Counted from the first letter of the stretch, positions 9,077-20,281 are shown. The stretch: 64,000 nt of DNA from Desulfuromusa kysingii (GCF_900107645.1 NZ_FNQN01000009.1:101086-165085); one strand, 5' to 3'. Notes: generated by a model from the sequence alone, not told the origin. Program-made: numbers and translations.

Positions 9077-10384
9077 ATGAGCACTATAAAAATTGGTCTG
9101 TTAGGATTTGGAACAGTTGGTACCGGAGTTGTCAGAAACTTTCAACGTAATGCTGTCACGATTGAAAAACGTCTTGGTCATAAAATTGAATTAGCTAAGA
9201 TTGTCGATCGTGATGCCACCGCTGACCGGGGTGTCACCCTTGAACCCGGTGTGGTCACCACCGATGTGGAAGAGGTCATCAGTAATCCTGAGATAGATAT
9301 TGTGATTGAACTTTTCGGCGGTTACGAGCCAGCTAAAAGTTTTATCCTTAAAGCAATTGCTAACGGCAAACACATTGTTACTGCCAATAAGGCGCTGATG
9401 GCCGTTCATGGTCAGGAAATTATTGCTGCAGCAAACCAGCAAGGTGTTTCTGTTATGTTTGAGGCTGCTGTCGCAGGTGGTATTCCCATTATATCGGCGA
9501 TAAAGGAAAATCTCTGCAGCAATGAATTCAGCTCAATTCTCGGAATTCTCAATGGCACATGCAATTTTATTCTCACCAAGATGACTGAAGACGGCAGTGA
9601 TTTCGCTCCTGTTCTTGATGAAGCTCAAAAGTTGGGTTACGCCGAAGCCGATCCCACCTTTGATGTAGAAGGGGTTGATACCGCCCATAAAATTGCACTG
9701 TTGTCGGCTCTTTGTTTTGGCACAACCGTAGATTTTGACCAGGTTTATACTGAAGGTATCAGCAAGATTACCTCTATGGATATCAATTTTGCTGAGCAAA
9801 TGGGGTACAAAATTAAGTTATTGGCTATTGGCAAGAACTATGGTGATCAGATTGAAGTGCGTGTGCACCCAACCATGATCCCTAACTCTTATCAACTCGC
9901 AGAGGTCAATGGCGTTTTTAATGCCGTTCGCCTGACTGGTGATTTTGTTGGACCAACACTCCTTTATGGTAGTGGTGCCGGAATGGATGCGACTGCGAGC
10001 GCGGTGATGGGGGATGTCATGGCGATCACAAGAGATAAGATCTCTGGTGCTCAGTCTCGTGTGCCGATTATGGGGTACTGTGCAGACCAGATTAAGGCTT
10101 TACCGATTAAAGCGATGAGTGAAATTATCAGTCATTATTATTTGCGTTTCACAACCGTTGATCAGCCTGGCGTGCTTGCAAAAATTGCTGGAAGCTTAGG
10201 TAAGTATAATATCAGTATCCAATCGATGATTCAGCCCGAATCGCGTAATGTTGATACGGTGCCAATTGTGCTGATGACCCATGCGGCGAAAGAAGCCGAT
10301 ATCTCCTCTGCTTTGGCAGAAATTGAAACCTTGAATATTATTTCACAACCAACCTGTTTGATTCGAGTTGAACCCGATCTATAA
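9077..10384 (+). CDS. hom: homoserine dehydrogenase
   Basis: Reduces aspartate semialdehyde to homoserine, the branch point to threonine and methionine. The ATG at 9077 (MSTIKIGLLGFGTVG) is correctly spaced from TGAGG at 9066-9070; TTG 9065 and ATG 9071 are less likely. 435 residues: NAD-binding GFGTVGTGV at the N-terminus, catalytic region with GILNGTCNFIL and ADPTFDVEGVDTAHK, and a C-terminal ACT domain from about residue 352 (VDQPGVLAKIAGSL), which in this family gives threonine feedback control. No aspartokinase fusion. Confidence 0.96.
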   Translation: MSTIKIGLLGFGTVGTGVVRNFQRNAVTIEKRLGHKIELAKIVDRDATADRGVTLEPGVVTTDVEEVISNPEIDIVIELFGGYEPAKSFILKAIANGKHIVTANKALMAVHGQEIIAAANQQGVSVMFEAAVAGGIPIISAIKENLCSNEFSSILGILNGTCNFILTKMTEDGSDFAPVLDEAQKLGYAEADPTFDVEGVDTAHKIALLSALCFGTTVDFDQVYTEGISKITSMDINFAEQMGYKIKLLAIGKNYGDQIEVRVHPTMIPNSYQLAEVNGVFNAVRLTGDFVGPTLLYGSGAGMDATASAVMGDVMAITRDKISGAQSRVPIMGYCADQIKALPIKAMSEIISHYYLRFTTVDQPGVLAKIAGSLGKYNISIQSMIQPESRNVDTVPIVLMTHAAKEADISSALAEIETLNIISQPTCLIRVEPDL

Positions 10385-10410
10385 CGGTTATGAGGTTTGA
10401 ATTTGTGGTT

Positions 10411-10440
10411 AACAAGCCGCTCTATTAAGGGCGGCTTGTT
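10411..10440. terminator. bidirectional terminator between hom and the acyl-CoA synthetase
   Basis: AACAAGCCGC (10411-10420) pairs with GCGGCTTGTT (10431-10440) around a 10-nt loop. It serves two convergent genes; the stop codon of the minus-strand gene lies within the loop. Confidence 0.75.
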
Positions 10441-12314
10441 GGTTTTATGCCCCCACCTGTAGAAATTTCCGGTTCCACAATATAGCGTTTAATCTTCCGC
10501 GTCGTAGTTTTTGGGAACTCATCCTCTCTTAAGGTAAACTTTTTGACTCTTTTGTAGTCGGCGAGATCCTTACCATACGTCAATACTTCTTTCCGAATTA
10601 AGGCTTCGATTTCAGCCGCACCCATAGGTCCGCTTTCCAATTCTTTATTCAAGGCAAAGAGAGCTTCCTCTTCGGGAAAGATAATGGCATAGACCTCTTC
10701 TGCGGTAGCACTGATTTTGTGTCCGTAAACCATGATCTCAGCGATGTATGGACTTTTTAATAGGTGATTTTCGACTTCTTCAGGGTAAACATTTTTGCCA
10801 TTAGGGGTGACGATAAGATTTTTCACTCGGCCACAAATCGAGAGCATGTTGTCTTCGTCAATTTTCCCTAAATCTCCAGTGTGATACCAACCATTGGAGA
10901 GGATCTCAGCGGTTGCTTTGGCATTTTTATAATAACCTAGCATCACGTTTGGACCCTTGACCAGAATTTCTCCTTCCCCCTCTGCATTGGGGTTGTCAAT
11001 TTTGACCTCAATGTCTTCAAGCGGTTCGCCGACAGTCCCTGGCTTATTCTTTGTTGGACTTTCAGCGCTGATGACCGGAGAGGTCTCAGTGATGCCATAA
11101 CCCTGGAGCAGGTTGAGGCCTAGATTGTGAAATCCTTCAGCAATGGCGGGGTCAAGAGCTGCACCGCCACTCACAAATGTGGTGTTGATTCCCACAGCCT
11201 GCTTGATTTTTGCGGTGACAATTTTGCGCGTTAAGGGGAATTTGTACAGAAGTCTGGAGCTTGATTTAGATTCAATGTTTTTCATAATCCTTCCGTACAG
11301 CAAACGATATACCGCCGGAACGCCAAGAAGAAAAGTCGGTTTAATCTCGTTAAGATTATCACCTAGTTTCTTAATCGATTCGGCAAAGTTGACTTCACCT
11401 CCGAGCGAAAGGGGGACGAGGACACCACAGACCTGTTCAAATACATGGTTGATCGGTAGGAAGGAGAGGGTTTTTATGGAACTATCGAGGTTGAACCTCT
11501 GACAAGCGGCCTGAATGTTACTGACCAGATTTTGATGGCTGAGCATTGCCCCTTTGGAGCGACCAGTCGTTCCTGATGTGTAGAGCACTACCGCGCGATC
11601 TTTTGGAATGTGAGTCGCTGGAGGAAGGGGGACATCATGAAAGATATCTTTATAGGAGTAGAGCCTCTCTTCTTTAAGTAGCCGATTGCGTGATATCTCT
11701 GTTTCAGCCAGAAAATTGGTGGATTTATGTTGCTTGCCGTGTTGCTCTTTCTGACCAGTCAATACTAAATGAGCTTCAATTGCAGCCTCTTCCACCGGTT
11801 TGCAGAGTTCAGGAGCAATATTCAGCGTTTGAACCAGGTCTTTCCATTGTTTGGAGAGGTTGTCCATAACATCAGAAACATCACTATGATCGATAACTTC
11901 TGATAGTGACGCATCGATGAGGATAATTTTTTTGAGTTGTGGTAGATCATCAATGACATCCAGGAGGGTTTCAAACTGTGGCTGTCCTACAAAAATTGCT
12001 TGGGCATCGGAATCATTGAGGATGTGGCGGAGTTCTGTTGCTTTAAGTTCTTTATCTATTGGAATGGCAACGCAGCCTCTGCGCAATACGGATAAGTAAG
12101 ACATGACCCAGCGTGGTGAGGAGACCCCAAGGAGAGCAACGTGAGCTTTTTCTTCAATTCCAAGCTGCTGTAGCCCTGCTGCAAGTTTTTCAACGGTACT
12201 CCATAACTTGTTGTAAGTCAGGGGTTGCCACTGGCCTTTATATTTATAACGTAATGCAATCTTATCTGTATTTTTCTGACAACTTAACTGGATTAATTGA
12301 TCGATCGTCTGCAC
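10425..12314 (-). CDS. long-chain acyl-CoA synthetase (AMP-forming)
   Basis: ATP-dependent activation of fatty acids to acyl-CoA through an acyl-adenylate, ANL superfamily. 629 residues. The AMP-binding P-loop-like motif is VLYTSGTTGRSKGAM (about residue 243); GYGITETSP and YHTGDLGKID are the further adenylation motifs, and the C-terminal lid ends in TTTRKIKRY with the catalytic lysine. The family resembles FadD15-type long-chain ligases. An insert of about 40 residues (around 185-230, rich in Gln/Lys/Glu) precedes the P-loop. Monocistronic and convergent with hom. Exact substrate is not readable from sequence. Confidence 0.9.
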   Translation of the reverse strand: MQTIDQLIQLSCQKNTDKIALRYKYKGQWQPLTYNKLWSTVEKLAAGLQQLGIEEKAHVALLGVSSPRWVMSYLSVLRRGCVAIPIDKELKATELRHILNDSDAQAIFVGQPQFETLLDVIDDLPQLKKIILIDASLSEVIDHSDVSDVMDNLSKQWKDLVQTLNIAPELCKPVEEAAIEAHLVLTGQKEQHGKQHKSTNFLAETEISRNRLLKEERLYSYKDIFHDVPLPPATHIPKDRAVVLYTSGTTGRSKGAMLSHQNLVSNIQAACQRFNLDSSIKTLSFLPINHVFEQVCGVLVPLSLGGEVNFAESIKKLGDNLNEIKPTFLLGVPAVYRLLYGRIMKNIESKSSSRLLYKFPLTRKIVTAKIKQAVGINTTFVSGGAALDPAIAEGFHNLGLNLLQGYGITETSPVISAESPTKNKPGTVGEPLEDIEVKIDNPNAEGEGEILVKGPNVMLGYYKNAKATAEILSNGWYHTGDLGKIDEDNMLSICGRVKNLIVTPNGKNVYPEEVENHLLKSPYIAEIMVYGHKISATAEEVYAIIFPEEEALFALNKELESGPMGAAEIEALIRKEVLTYGKDLADYKRVKKFTLREDEFPKTTTRKIKRYIVEPEISTGGGIKPTSRP

Positions 12315-12474
12315 TTGAAGATTCTCCTTGCTTGGTATTATCTTTACAGCTGTTTACATCGCCTAGCATTAGGTTTACTCTAGCCTTTGTTTAATGATTC
12401 AGGCAAGCGTGAAAATAGCTTCCAGCGGTGGAGATGGTGGATTGGAAAAAACAAAGTGAAATTGATAAAATAGC

Positions 12475-12504
12475 TTGACAGTATTGAAGCTGGTCTGCTA
12501 AATA
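12475..12504 (+). promoter_or_regulatory. promoter of tRNA-Val(GAC)
   Basis: TTGACA at 12475-12480 and a TAAATA -10 near 12499-12504, spacing 17-18 bp, about 20 bp before the mature tRNA 5' end. Confidence 0.7.
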
Positions 12505-12523
12505 AAACGCCGCAGTTCGATGT

Positions 12524-12598
12524 AGGCACGTAGCTCAGTGGGAGAGCACTTCCCTGACACGGAAGGGGTCGGCGGTTCAATCCCGCCCGTGCCTACCA
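12524..12598 (+). tRNA. tRNA-Val (anticodon GAC)
   Basis: Complete cloverleaf: acceptor AGGCACG with CGTGCCT, D-stem GCTC/GAGC, anticodon stem CTTCC/GGAAG with loop CTGACAC (anticodon GAC), T-stem GGCGG/CCGCC with TTCAATC. The discriminator A and CCA are encoded. Followed by its own terminator. Confidence 0.96.
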
Positions 12599-12634
12599 TG
12601 AACTAGCGCGACTGAATATGACGTAGTATTCTGG

Positions 12635-12657
12635 GGCATCTTAGGATGCCTCTTTTT
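12635..12657 (+). terminator. terminator after tRNA-Val(GAC)
   Basis: GGCATC (12635-12640), loop TTAG, GATGCC (12645-12650), then TCTTTTT. Separates the tRNA from thrS. Confidence 0.7.
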
Positions 12658-12705
12658 GTTTACAATCATTATCTCTGCAAACCACGAGATTAAGGGAGAA
12701 CTCAT

Positions 12706-14622
12706 ATGGCTGTATTGCAAATTGAACTTCCTGATGGATCAATCAAAGAGATTGAATCTGGCTCAACTCCCTATGACATCGCTTCCAGTATCGGGGAAAA
12801 CTTGGCCCGACAATCACTCGCAGCACGTTTTAATGGTGATCTGATTGATATAAGTAGTCCGCTGCAAACATCGGGTAAGTTAGCTTTAATAACCCAAAAT
12901 TCCCCCGAAGCACTAGAGATCATCCGTCATTCTTCTGCCCATTTGATGGCTCAGGCGGTCAAGGAGCTTTATGGTGATGAGATCCAAGTGACTATCGGTC
13001 CGGCGATCAAGGATGGGTTTTATTACGATTTTTATAGTGAAACCAAGAAATTTGTCCCTGAAGATTTCTCGATAATTGAAGCTAAGATGGCTGAACTTGC
13101 AAAAGCTGACCTGCAGGTTACCCGTGAGGTTATGAAGCGGGACGATGCTATTTCTCTGTTTCGAGGCATTGGTGAACATTATAAGGTTGAGTTGATTGAA
13201 GATCTTGATGCCGAGACGGTTTCGCTCTACCGGCAGGGTGATTTTGTTGATCTGTGTCGAGGCCCGCATGTCCCTCGTACCGGAATGCTCAAGGTGTTCA
13301 AATTGACCAGCTTGGCTGGTGCCTATTGGCGCGGCGATGAGCATAATGCCATGTTACAACGGATTTATGCGACCGCCTTTCAGAATAAGAAAGAGCTAAA
13401 AGCCCATCTACATCGCTTGGAAGAGGCTAAAAAGCGTGATCATCGTAAACTCGGCAAAGAAATGGATCTTTTTTCCTTTAGTGAAGAGTCAGGGGCCGGA
13501 TTGGTTCTTTGGCATCCTAAAGGTGCTATGCTCAGGTCCATTATTGAGGATTTTGAGCGTAAAGAGCATTTGAAGCGTGGTTATGAGCTCGTGGTCGGCC
13601 CACAAATTTTAAAAACCGAGCTTTGGAAGATGTCGGGCCATTTTGATAATTATCGCGAAAATATGTATTTCACTGAAGTTGACGAACAGGGTTATGGCAT
13701 CAAGCCGATGAACTGTTTGGCACATATGCTGATTTATAAATCAAGACCACGTTCTTACCGTAACCTTCCGGTTCGCTACTTTGAGCTTGGAACTGTTCAT
13801 CGGCATGAGAAGTCTGGTGTCCTGCATGGGTTGTTGCGTGTTCGCGGCTTTACCCAAGATGATGCCCATATTATCTGTCGACCAGATCAGATTGATGCCG
13901 AAGTCAAAGGGGTTATGCAATTTGTTCAGGACGTTACCGCTATTTTTGGTTTTGAATATGTCATGGAGTTATCGACGCGGCCAGAGAAGTCAATCGGGAG
14001 CGATGAGGATTGGGAGCAGGCCACCAGTGCCTTGCACAGTGCTCTCAAGGATAGTGGTCAGGACTTTGAGCTTAACGAGGGGGATGGGGCTTTTTACGGT
14101 CCTAAGATTGATGTCAAAATAAAGGACGCGCTTGACAGAGAGTGGCAGTGTGCTACAATCCAGTGCGATTTTACTCTGCCTGAACGCTTTGATCTGACTT
14201 ACGTCGGGTCTGATGGTGAGAAGCACCGTCCAGTCATGTTACACCGGGTGATTCTTGGATCCATTGAGCGTTTTATCGGAGTATTGATTGAGCACTATGC
14301 AGGAAGTTTCCCGCTCTGGCTTTCGCCGGTTCAGGCGATTGTCTTGAATGTGACTGATAATCAAGCTGCTTATGCGCAACAAGTTTTCGAACAACTGCGA
14401 AATGCTGGTGTCCGTGTAGAGCTTGACTTGCGTAATGAAAAGCTTGGTTTTAAAATTCGTGAAGCGCAGATGGCCAAGACTCCATACATGCTGGTTATTG
14501 GTGATCGTGAGATGGAAACACAGACGGTTGCTCCAAGGTTTAGAGATGGTGAAAATCTCGATCCTATGAGTATCTCAGCGTTTATTGAGCGGATTCAAAT
14601 AGAAAGCAAGGAATATAAATAA
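12706..14622 (+). CDS. thrS: threonyl-tRNA synthetase
   Basis: Class II aminoacyl-tRNA synthetase charging tRNA-Thr. 638 residues with standard domain order: TGS (1-60), editing domain with [12 protein letters not shown] and the DLCRGPH motif, catalytic core from about residue 250 with zinc-site residues in [10 protein letters not shown] and [11 protein letters not shown], and a C-terminal anticodon domain ([14 protein letters not shown]). The ATG follows AGGGAGAACTCAT. First gene of the conserved thrS-infC-rpmI-rplT-pheS-pheT cluster; only a weak terminator separates it from infC. Confidence 0.97.
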   Translation: MAVLQIELPDGSIKEIESGSTPYDIASSIGENLARQSLAARFNGDLIDISSPLQTSGKLALITQNSPEALEIIRHSSAHLMAQAVKELYGDEIQVTIGPAIKDGFYYDFYSETKKFVPEDFSIIEAKMAELAKADLQVTREVMKRDDAISLFRGIGEHYKVELIEDLDAETVSLYRQGDFVDLCRGPHVPRTGMLKVFKLTSLAGAYWRGDEHNAMLQRIYATAFQNKKELKAHLHRLEEAKKRDHRKLGKEMDLFSFSEESGAGLVLWHPKGAMLRSIIEDFERKEHLKRGYELVVGPQILKTELWKMSGHFDNYRENMYFTEVDEQGYGIKPMNCLAHMLIYKSRPRSYRNLPVRYFELGTVHRHEKSGVLHGLLRVRGFTQDDAHIICRPDQIDAEVKGVMQFVQDVTAIFGFEYVMELSTRPEKSIGSDEDWEQATSALHSALKDSGQDFELNEGDGAFYGPKIDVKIKDALDREWQCATIQCDFTLPERFDLTYVGSDGEKHRPVMLHRVILGSIERFIGVLIEHYAGSFPLWLSPVQAIVLNVTDNQAAYAQQVFEQLRNAGVRVELDLRNEKLGFKIREAQMAKTPYMLVIGDREMETQTVAPRFRDGENLDPMSISAFIERIQIESKEYK

Positions 14623-14637
14623 TAACTTTAAAAGAAA

Positions 14638-14656
14638 GGCCCAAAGTGGGTCTTTT
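14638..14656 (+). terminator. weak terminator/attenuator between thrS and infC
   Basis: GGCCCA (14638-14643), 3-nt loop, TGGGTC (14647-14652), then TTTT. Short, so partial read-through into infC is likely. Confidence 0.5.
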
Positions 14657-14703
14657 CGTTGTTAGGATTTATCCCTTTTTAACCAGAGTAGAGGAGTGTA
14701 GTC

Positions 14704-15216
14704 ATAGCTAAAGAAGCGAATATCAATGAGGCCATTAGTGCTCGTCAGGTACGGGTTATTGATGATGAAGGCGGTCAGTTGGGAGTTCTTGGCACTGAGC
14801 AGGCATTAACGCTTGCAGGCGAGAAGGGTCTTGATCTGGTCGAGGTTTCACCACAGGCTGATCCACCTGTTTGCCGCATTATGGACTACGGTAAATATAA
14901 GTACCAGCAGGCCAAACGGGCTTCTGACGCTAGGAAAAAGCAGGTAAAGGTTGAGATTAAGGAAGTCAAAATGCGTCCGAAGACGGATGACCATGACTTC
15001 CAATTTAAAATCAAACATGCCCGCCGCTTTCTTGAAGAGGGAAACAAGGTTAAGCTAACAATTATGTTCCGTGGTCGGGAAAATGCTCATCCGGATCAGG
15101 GGATGAAACAATTAACAAAAGCGGTTGACGCTCTTAAAGATATTGGACAAGTTGAATCACACCCCAGCAAAATGGGGCGTTTTATGACCATGATGGTTGG
15201 GCCGCTAAAGAAATAA
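14704..15216 (+). CDS. infC: translation initiation factor IF-3, apparent AUA start
   Basis: Prevents premature subunit joining and proofreads the start codon. Conserved IF-3 sequence (NINEAISARQVRVIDDEG) extends upstream of the first ATG/GTG/TTG-type codon at 14779. In that frame the last stop is TAG at 14689, and the only codons between are AGG AGT GTA GTC ATA. The ATA at 14704 lies 7 nt after GAGGAG (14691-14696) and gives a 170-residue IF-3. Non-canonical infC starts are known (AUU in E. coli) and serve autoregulation, since IF-3 rejects weak starts; AUA here is inferred from spacing and frame. YGKYKYQQAKR and KIKHARRFLEEGNKVK are family motifs. Confidence 0.93.
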   Translation: MAKEANINEAISARQVRVIDDEGGQLGVLGTEQALTLAGEKGLDLVEVSPQADPPVCRIMDYGKYKYQQAKRASDARKKQVKVEIKEVKMRPKTDDHDFQFKIKHARRFLEEGNKVKLTIMFRGRENAHPDQGMKQLTKAVDALKDIGQVESHPSKMGRFMTMMVGPLKK

Positions 15217-15266
15217 GTAAATAAGTCTTAAATAAACAACAAGTCGTAAAGTTACAGGAGAGACAG

Positions 15267-15464
15267 ATGCCTAAAATTAAAACAAATCGTGGTGCCGCTA
15301 AGCGTTTTCGTAAGACAGGCACAGGAAAGATCCGTCGGAATAAGGCTTATACGAGCCACATTTTGACCAAAAAAACGACCAAAAGAAAACGTGATCTTCG
15401 TCAGTCAGTTATTGTTGCAAAGGCTGATGCACGAAATATCGCTCAACTCGTACCCTATTTGTAG
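15267..15464 (+). CDS. rpmI: 50S ribosomal protein L35
   Basis: Small basic ribosomal protein, 65 residues. Begins [20 protein letters not shown] and contains [10 protein letters not shown], the L35 signature. The ATG follows CAGGAGAGACAG. Middle gene of infC-rpmI-rplT. Confidence 0.97.
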   Translation: MPKIKTNRGAAKRFRKTGTGKIRRNKAYTSHILTKKTTKRKRDLRQSVIVAKADARNIAQLVPYL

Positions 15465-15577
15465 AGTACATTTCTGCCATCTGGCAGAGCGGTTGTGAAC
15501 TGTGGGGACAATCTCCCCCTGCAGATCCGGCCACGGCAGATGCCGAAAAAACAATCTAATTCGAAGGAGCAAGTGAG

Positions 15578-15934
15578 ATGGCAAGAGTAAAAAGAGGATT
15601 TAAGGCTAGACGTCGTCGTAATAAAGTACTGAAACTCGCTAAAGGTTACCGTGGAGCCAGGAGCAAGCTGTTCCGCTCAGCGACAGAGGCTGTTGACCGG
15701 GCCCTGAACTATGCCTATCGCGATCGCCGGGTTAAAAAACGTGATTTCAGGGCTCTCTGGATTGCACGTATTAATGCTGCTGCACGCGATAATGGTCTTT
15801 CATACAGTCGTCTGATCCATGGTCTTAAGCTTGCTGAAGTTGGTTTGGATCGTAAAATCATGGCTGAACTTGCAGTCAATGATCCAGCAGGTTTTACTGC
15901 TGTTGTTGAAGCTGCTAAGGCAAAATTGCAATAA
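15578..15934 (+). CDS. rplT: 50S ribosomal protein L20
   Basis: 118-residue basic assembly protein of the large subunit. [26 protein letters not shown] and [19 protein letters not shown] are diagnostic. AAGGAG precedes the ATG. In other bacteria L20 autoregulates this operon by binding its mRNA; the 113-bp rpmI-rplT gap has GC-rich complementary segments, but no specific L20 site was verified. Followed by a strong terminator. Confidence 0.97.
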   Translation: MARVKRGFKARRRRNKVLKLAKGYRGARSKLFRSATEAVDRALNYAYRDRRVKKRDFRALWIARINAAARDNGLSYSRLIHGLKLAEVGLDRKIMAELAVNDPAGFTAVVEAAKAKLQ

Positions 15935-15952
15935 ACAGTTTTTAGCCGTTCC

Positions 15953-15988
15953 AGGGAGGTGGAGTTAACGACTTCATCTCCCTTTTTT
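15953..15988 (+). terminator. strong terminator after rplT
   Basis: An 11-bp stem (15953-15963 with 15973-15983, including two G-U pairs) with a 9-nt loop followed by TTTTTT. Confidence 0.8.
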
Positions 15989-16054
15989 GTTTCTGATTTT
16001 GTACAAGAAATTATGAAAGATTTTCATATATCCAGTTTTTTAGGATAGCTCTGA

Positions 16055-17086
<1,032 letters not shown>

Positions 17087-17108
17087 TATTGGGTAAGGAT
17101 CTCAATCG

Positions 17109-19514
17109 ATGATAGTCACCTATAATTGGTTAAAAGAGTTTGTAGATTTTCAAGATTCTCCGCAGCAACTTTGTGACCGCCTCACTATGGTCGGCCTTGA
17201 AGTTGAGGCCTTAGAAGAGATCGGTGGTAACCTGGATTCAGTCATCGTTGCCAAGTTAGAATCGGTTGAGCCGCATCCAGACGCAGATCGACTCACTGTC
17301 TGTCAGGTGAATACAGGTCAAGAGGTGGTTCAGGTTGTCTGTGGTGCGACAAACCATAAAACCGGTGATCTTATTGCTCTGGCTCAGCCAGGTTCAGTTT
17401 TACCGGGTGATTTTAAAATTAAAAAATCGAAAATCCGCGGTCAGGTTTCGCAGGGGATGCTTTGCTCTGAAAAAGAGCTCGGTATGGCAGCTGAATCTCC
17501 TGGTATTATGATTCTTGCTCCTGAACTAACCTTGGGGGAACCTGTTTTTTCAGCCTTGGGGCTGAAAGATTATCAGATTGAAATCGGCCTTACCCCCAAC
17601 CGTCCAGACTGTCTGAGTGTTGTTGGCATTGCCCGCGAAGTTGCCGCTCTGAGTCAACAAAAACTGAAGTTGCCATCGTCCGAAATTGAAGAAGGTAACG
17701 GTCAGATTCAAGACCAGGCTACTGTCATTGTTGAGAATTCTGAGGGTTGTCCCCGTTACGCTGCGCGCATGATTAAGGATATCAAGATTGGTCCATCTCC
17801 TGACTGGATGGTGCGTCGTCTGCAAGCGGTGGGAATGCGGTCAATCAATAATGTCGTTGATGTGACTAATTATGTGATGATGGAGCTTGGTCATCCTCTG
17901 CATGCTTTTGACTTTCGCTACCTGGATGGTGGAAAAATTATTGTCAAAAATGCCCAGCAGGGTGATAAATTTATTACCCTTGATGAAAATGAGCATACCC
18001 TGAGTGCTGAAGACCTGATGATTTGTGATGGTCAGCGTCCAGTCGCTATGGCCGGAATTATGGGTGGACTCAATTCTGAAGTCAAAGATGATACCAACAC
18101 CGTTCTGCTTGAGGCGGCTTATTTCAAGCCGACGATGATAAGACGCTCCAGTAAACGTAATGGTTTGCACACTGAATCATCACATCGCTTTGAGCGCGGT
18201 GCTGATATTGACATGATCCCTGTTGTCCTTGATCGTGCCGCAAGTTTAATTGCTGAATTGGCAGACGGTCAGGTTGTCTCAGGCGTTATCGATTGCTATC
18301 CACAACCGCTTAAACCCATTGAGATTGAATTAAGCGCAGATAAAACCCGCAATCTTCTTGATATTGACATTGACCGCAACGAGATTCAAAGATTGTTAGA
18401 ATCTATCGGCCTGAAGGCTGGGGCTGGCAGTTGTTCCGATTGCCTGCAGGTCAAAGTCCCAAGTTTTCGACCCGATATTGAACGTGAAGTCGATCTCATT
18501 GAAGAAATCGCCAGACTCTATGGTTATGATCAGATCCCAGTCACGATGCCTGTGGGGGCAGTTGATGCTAAATTACCGTCATTACGTCAGCTGCTGCAGA
18601 AAACCCTCCGCCAATCCATGGTTGCTGCCGGTTTTTCTGAAGCGATAAATTATTCTTTTGTTGCGACTGATAGTATCAGTAAGATTGGTATCAGCGATCA
18701 GGATAGTCGTTCTACCCAGGTTAAAATACTCAATCCTCTATCAGAAGATCAGGCGGTTATGCGCACCAGTTTGGTGCCGAGTCTTCTGGAAACAGTCGCA
18801 AAAAATTTGAATTACCGTAGTTCTGATTTACGGTTGTTTGAGCTGAGACCAGTCTTTTTGACTCAATCTTCTGATCAGAGTGTTGAAAAGCTGTCATTAA
18901 CCGCTGTGATGTCTGGTCAACGTGAACCGGAAGGTTGGTCACAAAATTCACAGGCTGTTGATTTTTATGACATCAAAGGGGTCGTTGAAGCTGTTCTGTC
19001 TAACGCTCATATCGAAAATGTCGCTTTTGATCCGCTCGTTTCGCAACCTTATCTGCATCCGGGCAAATCGTGTCAGTTACGGTTGGGGGATCAATCCCTT
19101 GGTTTTGTTGGTGAAGTTCATCCGGAAATATTACATAAATTCGGGATTGAACAGCCTGTCTATTTATTTGAACTTGATGTTGAGACAGCTATTTCGGTGG
19201 CTGGCCAACACGCCCAGTTCAAGCCCCTGTCTAAGTTTCCTGACGTCAAACGTGACAGCGCACTTCTTCTGGATGAATCCATATCAGCAGAACAGGTTAT
19301 GGATGTTATCAATCAGAGTAAGGTGCGATTTGTAGAAAGTGCCTCCATTTTTGATCTCTACACGGGGAAAGGGGTTCCTGCCGGGAAGAAGAGTCTAGCC
19401 ATCCGCGTTTGTTATCGTGATTTGGAAAAAACCTTAACGGAATCAGAAGTCACCAAGTCTCATGACAAGCTGATTCGTTCCTTGTGCCATCGGTTAGAAG
19501 CAGAAATTCGCTAA
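17109..19514 (+). CDS. pheT: phenylalanyl-tRNA synthetase beta subunit
   Basis: tRNA-binding and editing subunit, 801 residues. Order: EMAP-like tRNA-binding domain (about 40-150, HPDADRLTVCQVN), B3/B4 editing domain (about 210-390, VDVTNYVMMELGHPLHAFD), B5 domain with EEIARLYGYDQIP, the inactive class II core, and the C-terminal FDX-ACB anticodon domain (KFPDVKRDSALLLD). It starts with TTTGATATTGGGTAAGGATCTC-type spacing after pheS. No truncation. Confidence 0.96.
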   Translation: MIVTYNWLKEFVDFQDSPQQLCDRLTMVGLEVEALEEIGGNLDSVIVAKLESVEPHPDADRLTVCQVNTGQEVVQVVCGATNHKTGDLIALAQPGSVLPGDFKIKKSKIRGQVSQGMLCSEKELGMAAESPGIMILAPELTLGEPVFSALGLKDYQIEIGLTPNRPDCLSVVGIAREVAALSQQKLKLPSSEIEEGNGQIQDQATVIVENSEGCPRYAARMIKDIKIGPSPDWMVRRLQAVGMRSINNVVDVTNYVMMELGHPLHAFDFRYLDGGKIIVKNAQQGDKFITLDENEHTLSAEDLMICDGQRPVAMAGIMGGLNSEVKDDTNTVLLEAAYFKPTMIRRSSKRNGLHTESSHRFERGADIDMIPVVLDRAASLIAELADGQVVSGVIDCYPQPLKPIEIELSADKTRNLLDIDIDRNEIQRLLESIGLKAGAGSCSDCLQVKVPSFRPDIEREVDLIEEIARLYGYDQIPVTMPVGAVDAKLPSLRQLLQKTLRQSMVAAGFSEAINYSFVATDSISKIGISDQDSRSTQVKILNPLSEDQAVMRTSLVPSLLETVAKNLNYRSSDLRLFELRPVFLTQSSDQSVEKLSLTAVMSGQREPEGWSQNSQAVDFYDIKGVVEAVLSNAHIENVAFDPLVSQPYLHPGKSCQLRLGDQSLGFVGEVHPEILHKFGIEQPVYLFELDVETAISVAGQHAQFKPLSKFPDVKRDSALLLDESISAEQVMDVINQSKVRFVESASIFDLYTGKGVPAGKKSLAIRVCYRDLEKTLTESEVTKSHDKLIRSLCHRLEAEIR

Positions 19515-19613
19515 ATGAACTTGCAGCAGTTTGGGCAGTATGGTATAAATCCTGAAAAATCAGATAGATAGTTGGCTCCATAAAGCCCATGAAAATCATA
19601 AGTAGGAGGGATC

Positions 19614-19895
19614 ATGACCAAAGCAGATCTTATTGAAAGTGTTTACCTGACAACCGGTTTTTCGAAGAAAGAATCAGCTGCCATTGTTGAGATGGTTTTT
19701 GACTTGATGAAGTCGACCTTGGAGAATGGTGAAAAAATTAAAATTGCTGGATTTGGTAATTTCGTTGTCAAAGAAAAAGCATCCCGTCGAGGCCGAAACC
19801 CTCAGACAGGGAGTGAAATCGAAATCTCAGCCCGTAAAATTTTAACTTTTAAGCCGAGCCAAGTGCTTAAAGTTGCTATTAACGAAAACTCTTAA
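19614..19895 (+). CDS. ihfA: integration host factor alpha subunit
   Basis: DNA-bending nucleoid protein of the HU/IHF family, 93 residues. MTKADLIESVYLTTGFSKKE, GFGNFVVKEKASRRGRNPQTG (the beta-arm with its intercalating proline) and ISARKILTFKPS identify it. Its position right after pheT is diagnostic of ihfA rather than HU. AGGAGGGATC precedes the ATG. Confidence 0.95.
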   Translation: MTKADLIESVYLTTGFSKKESAAIVEMVFDLMKSTLENGEKIKIAGFGNFVVKEKASRRGRNPQTGSEIEISARKILTFKPSQVLKVAINENS

Positions 19896-19915
19896 TGACC
19901 TACTGAGCGGAACTG

Positions 19916-20269
19916 GTGCCACAGATACCTGATAAGCTCTATTTTAAGATCGGCGAAGTTGCGGCCCTTTTGCAACTTAAAACCCATGTATTACGTTATT
20001 GGGAGACAGAATTTACTCTGTTGCAGCCTGTCAAAAGTCGATCAAATCAACGCCTCTACAGGCGTAAGGATGTTGAAACAGCCCTGTTGATTAAAGAGTT
20101 ACTTTATCAACAGGGTTTTACTATTGCCGGCGCTCGTAAGAAGTTAAATGCTGACAAACAGTTGGGCTTACCGCTAACCGTACGGCAATCAAATGAAGAT
20201 ATTTTAGCTGAAATCAAAGCCGATCTGGTTCAGTTACGTAACTATTTATTAGATCCTCCTCCCCCTTAA
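19916..20269 (+). CDS. MerR-family transcriptional regulator
   Basis: 117 residues from a GTG start. The N-terminal winged helix-turn-helix reads [25 protein letters not shown], with [33 protein letters not shown] completing the MerR-type DNA-binding domain and its linker helix. No C-terminal effector domain is present, so no inducer can be inferred. The location directly after ihfA is conserved in many proteobacteria. It starts 20 bp after ihfA, probably co-transcribed. Confidence 0.9.
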   Translation: MPQIPDKLYFKIGEVAALLQLKTHVLRYWETEFTLLQPVKSRSNQRLYRRKDVETALLIKELLYQQGFTIAGARKKLNADKQLGLPLTVRQSNEDILAEIKADLVQLRNYLLDPPPP

Positions 20270-20281
20270 TTATGAGTATCA

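Noticed and set aside
12656..12844. Overlapping short frame before thrS
   Set aside because: Reads mainly out-of-frame thrS and terminator sequence; thrS has its own strong ribosome site.
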